DNA from: Clostridia bacterium
GTDB lineage: Bacteria; Bacillota; Clostridia; Oscillospirales; Butyricicoccaceae
DNA length: 26,576 nucleotides
Direction of reading: 5' to 3'
NCBI GenBank assembly: GCA_900763355.1
Contig: CAAFJY010000115.1
Coordinates: 1 to 26,576, forward strand
Shown: piece by piece, positions 22,781 to 26,576 of the stretch
Layout of the letters: each line of letters begins with the position of its first letter
Numbering within the stretch: position 1 is the stretch's first letter
Position numbers and translations under genes: made by a program
Notes under the pieces: generated by a model
Databases searched by the model: none
Seen by the model: the letters and a program-made list of their open reading frames with translations, nothing else
Told to the model about the DNA's origin: nothing

Positions 22781-23461
22781 TTGACGGAAGCGGAACCTTC
22801 TCTGATCCCCACGGCGGAGCGTCCGGATGCCGTGGCGGTGGACGGCAGCGCTGTGGTGGGCGGGAGCATCCACTGTCTCACCATCGTGGGACAGATCGAG
22901 GGGCACCAGGCCCTCTCCAGCCAGACCAAGACCACCCGGTACGAGCACATCCTCCCCCTCCTGGCTTCCATCGAGGAGAGCCCGGATATCGCGGGACTGC
23001 TCATCCTCCTGAACACCGCCGGGGGCGACGTGGAGGCGGGGCTGGCCATTGCCGAGGTCATCGCCGGGATGACCAAGCCCACGGTCTCCCTGGTGCTGGG
23101 GGGCGGCCACTCCATCGGGGTACCCCTGGCGGTGGCGGCGAAACAGTGCTTCATCGCACCGACGGCCTCCATGACGCTCCACCCGGTGCGGATGAACGGG
23201 ACGGTGCTGGGCGTGCCTCAGGTGGGGGCTTATTTCGCCCGCATCCAGGACAGCATCGTGGATTTTATCACCGCCAACTCCCGCATTTCCCCGGAAGCCC
23301 TGCGGGCGCTCATGCAGCGCAACGGACAGCTCATGGGGGAAGCGGGGAGCGTCCTCTACGGGCGGGAGGCGGTGGAGGCTGGCCTGTGCGACCGCTTGGG
23401 CTCTTTGAAAGAAGCCCTGGCCTGTCTCCACACGATGATCCGGGAGGGGGGACGTGCGTGA
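22781..23461 (+). CDS. tepA: TepA/ClpP-family serine protease
   Basis: A 226-residue member of the ClpP/crotonase-fold proteases closest in pattern to TepA of Bacillus. The TTG at 22781 has GGGAGG (22768-22773) 7 bases upstream. The core shows LLILLNTAGGDVEAGLAIAE, GGGHSIGVPLAV with the likely nucleophile Ser111, and SMTLHPVRMNG with the likely catalytic His134. No signal peptide is seen. Family members are cytosolic, and TepA was linked to degradation of signal peptides or translocation in Bacillus. The locus tepA-small gene-RNase J resembles the Bacillus region carrying tepA and an RNase J gene, which strengthens the name. A general ClpP label is the alternative. Confidence 0.82.
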   Translation: MTEAEPSLIPTAERPDAVAVDGSAVVGGSIHCLTIVGQIEGHQALSSQTKTTRYEHILPLLASIEESPDIAGLLILLNTAGGDVEAGLAIAEVIAGMTKPTVSLVLGGGHSIGVPLAVAAKQCFIAPTASMTLHPVRMNGTVLGVPQVGAYFARIQDSIVDFITANSRISPEALRALMQRNGQLMGEAGSVLYGREAVEAGLCDRLGSLKEALACLHTMIREGGRA

Positions 23462-23619
23462 ACGAGTTTGACCGGTTCTACCCCCTCTATTGGAGCCGCA
23501 GCCTGTTTCTCGGGGGATGGGAGCCCGAAGTTCCGGCAGAGTTCTGGCCGGAAAACCGGGACCTCATCATCCCGCGCTCCGGGGCGGAGACCGCCTTTTG
23601 GAACGGTCCCCGGCTGTGA
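23458..23619 (+). CDS. Small protein overlapping tepA, unknown
   Basis: A 53-residue ORF starting GTG 23458, which shares GTGA with the tepA stop; GGGAGG lies about 10 bases upstream inside tepA. The sequence is rich in aromatic residues and Pro (NEFDRFYPLYWSRSLFLGG, then ENRDLIIPRSG) with no membrane helix. In Bacillus a short gene, ylzJ, occupies the same place after tepA. I cannot confirm homology by eye, so only the position is comparable. The overlap and ribosome site make translation plausible. Confidence 0.6.
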   Translation: MNEFDRFYPLYWSRSLFLGGWEPEVPAEFWPENRDLIIPRSGAETAFWNGPRL

Positions 23620-23690
23620 GCGGCCCCCGGCTTTCCGGGGGCTACATCCGCTTTCTGCGAGGCGTGTCGAAGCGCGTCGTAGGAAAGAAT

Positions 23691-23719
23691 TTGCATTCTG
23701 CGCCGGATTGTGTTATACT
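23691..23719 (+). promoter_or_regulatory. Sigma-A type promoter for the RNase J gene
   Basis: The -35 TTGCAT (23691-23696), a 17-base spacer and the -10 TATACT (23714-23719) predict a start near 23726, giving a leader of about 190 bases before ATG 23915. Confidence 0.78.
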
Positions 23720-23725
23720 ACGGTA

Positions 23726-23914
23726 TAGTTTCCGGGAAAAGAGCGGGCATTCCCCCGTTTTTCCCGGCTTTGAACGATATTTTTTCCGCTCGCCTGACCA
23801 CTCCGGGGGCGGATCGAAATAGAAAGCGACATACCCTGCACGCCACCGCCGGAAGTGCTTTTTCCGGGGGCTTGTTTTTTGCGTGCGCCTGAAAAAGGAG
23901 AATTGGATCATTTT
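23726..23914 (+). promoter_or_regulatory. Structured leader of the RNase J message
   Basis: The region has no ORF. CCGGGAAAA (23732-23740) pairs with TTTTCCCGG (23759-23767), with an inner CGGG/CCCG. A second element has GCACGC (23838-23843) with GCGTGC (23881-23886) enclosing CCGGAA (23849-23854) with TTCCGG (23862-23867), and a run of six T at 23875-23880. The outer stem ends 8 bases before the AAGGAG ribosome site. The layout would allow premature termination or message cleavage; feedback by RNase J itself is inference. Confidence 0.45.
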
Positions 23915-25858
23915 ATGGCAGAAGAACTGAAAGAAAATACCACGCCCGTCCGCCCCAAGCGGCGGAATTACCATCGCCGTCCCAAGGCCGAGACCCCGGT
24001 GAGCGCCGAAGCCGCCGAGACCGCCGCGGAAGCGGCCGCCGAAAAGACCCCCGCCCGCCGCCGGGCCGCCGGGACCAAGACCCCCCGCAAGACCGCCAAG
24101 GCTCGGGCCCCCAAGGCCGAGACCGAGGCGCTCGTCCCCGCCGAGGGGAAAAAGCCCGCCCGCAAGCGCGTGTCCCGCCCCGCCGGGGAGGAGCCTGCCG
24201 ATCCCAATAAGCTGCGGATCATCTCCCTGGGCGGTCTCAACGAGATCGGCAAAAATATGACCGTGGTGGAATACGGCGGCGACATGATCGTCATCGACGC
24301 GGGCATGACCTTCCCCGACGAGGATCTTCTCGGGGTGGACATGGTCATCCCCGACACCACCTATCTTCAGAAAAACCGGGAAAAGCTCCGGGGCATCTTC
24401 ATCACCCACGGGCACGAGGACCACATCGGCGCGCTGCCCTATGTGCTGCGGGACCTGAACGTCCCCGTCTATGGTACGGCCCTCACCCTGGGCCTGGTGC
24501 GGCTCAAGCTCCAGGAGCACCGCGAGGTCAAAAAGCCCCGTCTCCATGTGAAAAAGGACGGCGACCGGGTCAAGGCCGGGTGCTTCGAGGTGGAGTTCAT
24601 CCACGTCAACCATTCCATCGCCGATGCCTGCGCCTTTGCCGTCAAGACCCCCCTGGGGACGCTGATCTTCACCGGAGACTTCAAGATCGACACCACGCCC
24701 ATCGACGGGAAAATGATCGATCTGCCCCGGCTGGGCGAGCTGGGGAACAAGGGGGTTCTGGCACTGCTGATGGACTCCACCAACGCCGAGCGCCCGGGCA
24801 TGGCGATGAGCGAACGCAAGGTGGGCGACAGCCTGGAGCGGGAGTTCAAGGGCTGCGATCAACGCATCATCGTGGCCTCCTTTGCCTCCAACGTTCACCG
24901 CATCCAGCAGGTCTTTGACATCGCGGCAAAGCATGGCCGCAAGGTGGCCGTCTCTGGCCGGAGCATGGAAAACATCCTGAAAGTCGGCGTGGAGCTGGGC
25001 TATCTGAAGCTGCCCCCCCACACCCACATCGAGCTCAGCGAGATCCGGAAATATCCCGGCAGCAAGCTGACCATCCTCACCACCGGCTCCCAGGGGGAGC
25101 CCATGAGCGCCCTCTACCGGATGGCCTTTTCCGGCCACAAGCAGGTGGACGTGGGCCCGGGGGACAAGATCCTCATCGCCGCCTCCCCCATTCCCGGCAA
25201 CGAAAAATCGGTCTATACCATGATCAACGAGCTCTTCCGCAAGGGGGCTGACGTGGTGTATGAGCGTCTGGCGGATATGCACGTCTCGGGCCACGCCTGC
25301 AAGGAGGAGCTCAAGACCATCATCTCTCTCACCAAGCCGAAATATTTCATCCCCCTCCACGGGGAATACCGCCATCTGCTGGTCAACTCCCAGCTGGGCC
25401 GTGCCTGCGGCGTCAAGCCGGAGAACATCTTCATCTCCGACATCGGCCGCGTGCTGGAGATCGGGCCCAAGGGGGCCGGGTTCCACGGGACTGTCCCCTC
25501 CGGCCGGGTGCTGGTAGACGGCAATGGCGTGGGCGACGTGGGCGCAGCGGTCCTGCGGGAGCGCAAGGCGCTCAGCGAGAGCGGCATGATCACCGTGGCC
25601 GTCGGGGTGGACTTCCGCAATCGGACCATCGTCACCGGGCCGGAGATCATCTCCCGGGGATTTGTCTTCGTCCGGGAGGCGGAGGAGCTCATGGATGAGC
25701 TGAAGGTTTTGGCCCGGGAGACCCTGGAGGCCAACCTGGAAAAGGGGGCCACCTCCCGCAACGCCATTAAGGAGGCTGTCAACCGCCGCCTGTCCGACTA
25801 TCTCTTCAAAAAGACCAAGCGGGAGCCGTTGGTGGTCACCGTCATGCTGGAGCTGTAA
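23915..25858 (+). CDS. Ribonuclease J
   Basis: An RNase of the metallo-beta-lactamase/beta-CASP family that has 5'-to-3' exonuclease and endonuclease activity on mRNA and rRNA precursors. ATG 23915 gives 647 residues; AAGGAG is 14 bases upstream, rather far, while TTG 23903 would be only 2 bases from it. The first ~98 residues are a low-complexity Ala/Lys/Arg/Pro tail, absent from the roughly 555-residue Bacillus enzymes. The core starts LRIISLGGLNEIGKNMTVVEY. The zinc motif HGHEDH is at 165-170, with NHSIADACAF, FTGDFKID, the beta-CASP motifs around ASFASNVHRIQQ and TGSQGEPMSALYRMA, then PLHGEYRHL. Whether it is the J1 or J2 paralogue cannot be said. Confidence 0.94.
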   Translation: MAEELKENTTPVRPKRRNYHRRPKAETPVSAEAAETAAEAAAEKTPARRRAAGTKTPRKTAKARAPKAETEALVPAEGKKPARKRVSRPAGEEPADPNKLRIISLGGLNEIGKNMTVVEYGGDMIVIDAGMTFPDEDLLGVDMVIPDTTYLQKNREKLRGIFITHGHEDHIGALPYVLRDLNVPVYGTALTLGLVRLKLQEHREVKKPRLHVKKDGDRVKAGCFEVEFIHVNHSIADACAFAVKTPLGTLIFTGDFKIDTTPIDGKMIDLPRLGELGNKGVLALLMDSTNAERPGMAMSERKVGDSLEREFKGCDQRIIVASFASNVHRIQQVFDIAAKHGRKVAVSGRSMENILKVGVELGYLKLPPHTHIELSEIRKYPGSKLTILTTGSQGEPMSALYRMAFSGHKQVDVGPGDKILIAASPIPGNEKSVYTMINELFRKGADVVYERLADMHVSGHACKEELKTIISLTKPKYFIPLHGEYRHLLVNSQLGRACGVKPENIFISDIGRVLEIGPKGAGFHGTVPSGRVLVDGNGVGDVGAAVLRERKALSESGMITVAVGVDFRNRTIVTGPEIISRGFVFVREAEELMDELKVLARETLEANLEKGATSRNAIKEAVNRRLSDYLFKKTKREPLVVTVMLEL

Positions 25859-25871
25859 AATATAGAATGCC

Positions 25872-25904
25872 AAACAAGACTGCCCGTGAGGGCAGTCTTG
25901 TTTT
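25872..25904 (+). terminator. Intrinsic terminator after RNase J
   Basis: AAACAAGACTGCCC (25872-25885) pairs with GGGCAGTCTTGTTT (25890-25903) around GTGA, ending in TTTT, 13 bases after the stop codon. Confidence 0.93.
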
Positions 25905-26021
25905 ACGGCGCTTCTGCGCCGCGCCGCGAGTGCGGCGTCCGACGCAGGGAGCCCGAGTGTCGGGCGACCGGAGTCTATCAAATAAAAGGGGCCCCCGCAG
26001 GATCGGAGATTTTGTGGGGAG
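25905..26021. repeat. GC-rich palindromic element between two terminators
   Basis: No ORF is supported here. Consecutive perfect palindromes are present: CGCCGC/GCGGCG (25922-25937, loop GAGT), GCGTC/GACGC (25935-25945) and GCCCGA/TCGGGC (25951-25965, loop GTG), followed by GGGGCCCC near 25988. The dense hairpins look like a dispersed intergenic repeat or a small structured RNA. With only one copy visible, the repeat status is inference. Confidence 0.4.
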
Positions 26022-26051
26022 AAAAGACTGCGCCATTGCGCAGTCTTTTTT
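26022..26051 (+). terminator. Second terminator, stem related to the one at 25872
   Basis: AAAAGACTGCGC (26022-26033) pairs with GCGCAGTCTTTT (26038-26049) around CATT, followed by more T. The core AAGACTG/CAGTCTT is the same as in the terminator at 25872-25904. On the minus strand its A-run gives T residues as well, so it could also stop transcription from the right. Confidence 0.85.
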
Positions 26052-26134
26052 CTTTTCTCCCAATTCCCTTTTGTGTTCCCGGAGTATAGGTCAGGGTAGG
26101 CTAATGTAGATTTATTCATTAGGGGACATAAACT

Positions 26135-26163
26135 GAGGCTCCATCCTTATCTGGTGGAGCCTC
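26135..26163 (-). other. Hairpin downstream of the minus-strand small gene
   Basis: GAGGCTCCA (26135-26143) pairs with TGGAGCCTC (26155-26163), extended by two more pairs. On the minus strand it follows the gene ending at 26204, but only a poor T-tract (CAGTTTATG) follows, so terminator activity is doubtful. The stretch 26052-26203 otherwise holds nothing recognisable. Confidence 0.4.
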
Positions 26164-26203
26164 TCATAAATTTACAGGATTTACTCTGTGGGCTTGATGC
26201 ATA

Positions 26204-26443
26204 TTATCGGGCTTTCTTGTGAAGTGTGTATGCCGCAACAGCACATATGATAATTCCAATGCCAAATGGAATGGCAGAAAGAAACGCAACTTTAGCGGGT
26301 GCACTATAACATGCGTGCTCAATGCCACAAAGCATATCACGATAATTATAGGCAATCACGAAACACATAATGTCAGATAGCAGGATTGCAATAGCAATAA
26401 ACAAATAACTCAGCTTTTTCATACGCTTTACCATCCATTTCAT
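26204..26443 (-). CDS. Small two-helix membrane protein, unknown, AT-rich
   Basis: A 79-residue protein. ATG 26443 is chosen because it shares ATGA with the stop of the upstream ORF, which suggests translational coupling; no good ribosome site is present, and ATG 26422 (MKKLSYLF) is the alternative. It has two hydrophobic segments, about 11-28 and 53-72, and a middle part with two Cys (DMLCGIEHACYS) likely outside the membrane. The end is basic (LHKKAR). It is much poorer in GC than everything to the left, which suggests acquired DNA. The family is not recognised. Confidence 0.6.
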   Translation of the reverse strand: MKWMVKRMKKLSYLFIAIAILLSDIMCFVIAYNYRDMLCGIEHACYSAPAKVAFLSAIPFGIGIIICAVAAYTLHKKAR

Positions 26444-26576
26444 TTTTTGCGTAGTATTAGTATTAGGCCTACAACCATCGAAAACACACATAGGATGGGA
26501 AGTGCGCCAGATCCACTTAGAGTAATCGTCGAAGCAGGATTTAGTTGCTCTGTTGCGCTTGGACTCATGACCATCA
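26440..26576 (-). CDS. C-terminal part of a protein with a final membrane anchor (runs off the window)
   Basis: The frame is open from the right edge to the TGA at 26440-26442, and at least 44 residues are visible. In-frame ATGs at 26574 and 26568 could be starts, but neither has visible upstream context, so it may be the tail of a larger protein. The sequence runs from a Ser/Thr/Asn-rich stretch (SATEQLNPASTITLSGSG) into a hydrophobic helix (LPILCVFSMVVGLILIL) and ends RKK, the shape of a C-terminal membrane or cell-surface anchor. No LPxTG motif is seen. It overlaps the next gene by 4 bases. Confidence 0.5.
   Translation of the reverse strand, partial: MVMSPSATEQLNPASTITLSGSGALPILCVFSMVVGLILILRKK

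Noticed and set aside
1..26576. tRNA, rRNA, CRISPR arrays, transposases or att sites
   Set aside because: No clover-leaf signatures, regularly spaced repeats or recombinase motifs were found by reading both strands.

Overview
The window looks like chromosome of a high-GC, low-tetrad Firmicute of the class Clostridia, most likely an Oscillospirales-type gut anaerobe. The evidence is protein character (GdpP-rplI-dnaB, tilS-hpt-ftsH, RNase J, TepA, a SpoIIE-type phosphatase paired with an [FeFe]-hydrogenase-like sensor), strong AGGAGG ribosome sites, frequent TTG/GTG starts and very GC-rich codon use. The genus is not determined.

Layout. Positions 1-4419 (+) hold the end of a peptide/nickel-type ABC transporter operon: a permease with a very large extracytoplasmic insertion, two ATPases, and a small membrane protein, closed by a terminator. 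Positions 4485-6698 (+) are a separate unit with a tandem palindromic operator candidate, a sigma-A promoter, a small membrane protein and three tandem copies of a lipoprotein gene. The middle copy is broken by a frameshift and a stop.

Positions 6746-9432 (-) form a methionine operon. O-acetylhomoserine sulfhydrylase (metY) is followed by homoserine O-acetyltransferase (metA). Ahead of metY lies an unusual leader: a promoter, a 37-codon peptide with 7 Met and 3 Cys codons in a run of 13, an intrinsic terminator, and a second short ORF. This looks like ribosome-mediated transcription attenuation of sulfur amino acid synthesis and is the most interesting element of the window.

Positions 9486-13225 (-) carry an ECF transporter S component, an [FeFe]-hydrogenase-like PAS sensor and a SpoIIE-type phosphatase. 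They lie behind a long structured leader with mutually exclusive hairpins. Divergent from it, positions 13284-21228 (+) hold gdpP, rplI, dnaB, tilS, hpt and ftsH, a conserved housekeeping block. It covers c-di-AMP turnover, translation, replication, tRNA-Ile2 modification, purine salvage and membrane proteolysis. Then come cca (21334-22668), a TepA/ClpP-like serine protease with a tiny overlapping gene, and RNase J (23915-25858) behind its own promoter and structured leader.

After RNase J, two terminators with nearly the same stem flank a GC-rich palindromic element. From about 26060 the composition turns AT-rich, with two overlapping small membrane-protein genes on the minus strand running to the window edge. 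This may be the border of acquired DNA. No rRNA, tRNA, CRISPR array or insertion sequence was seen.
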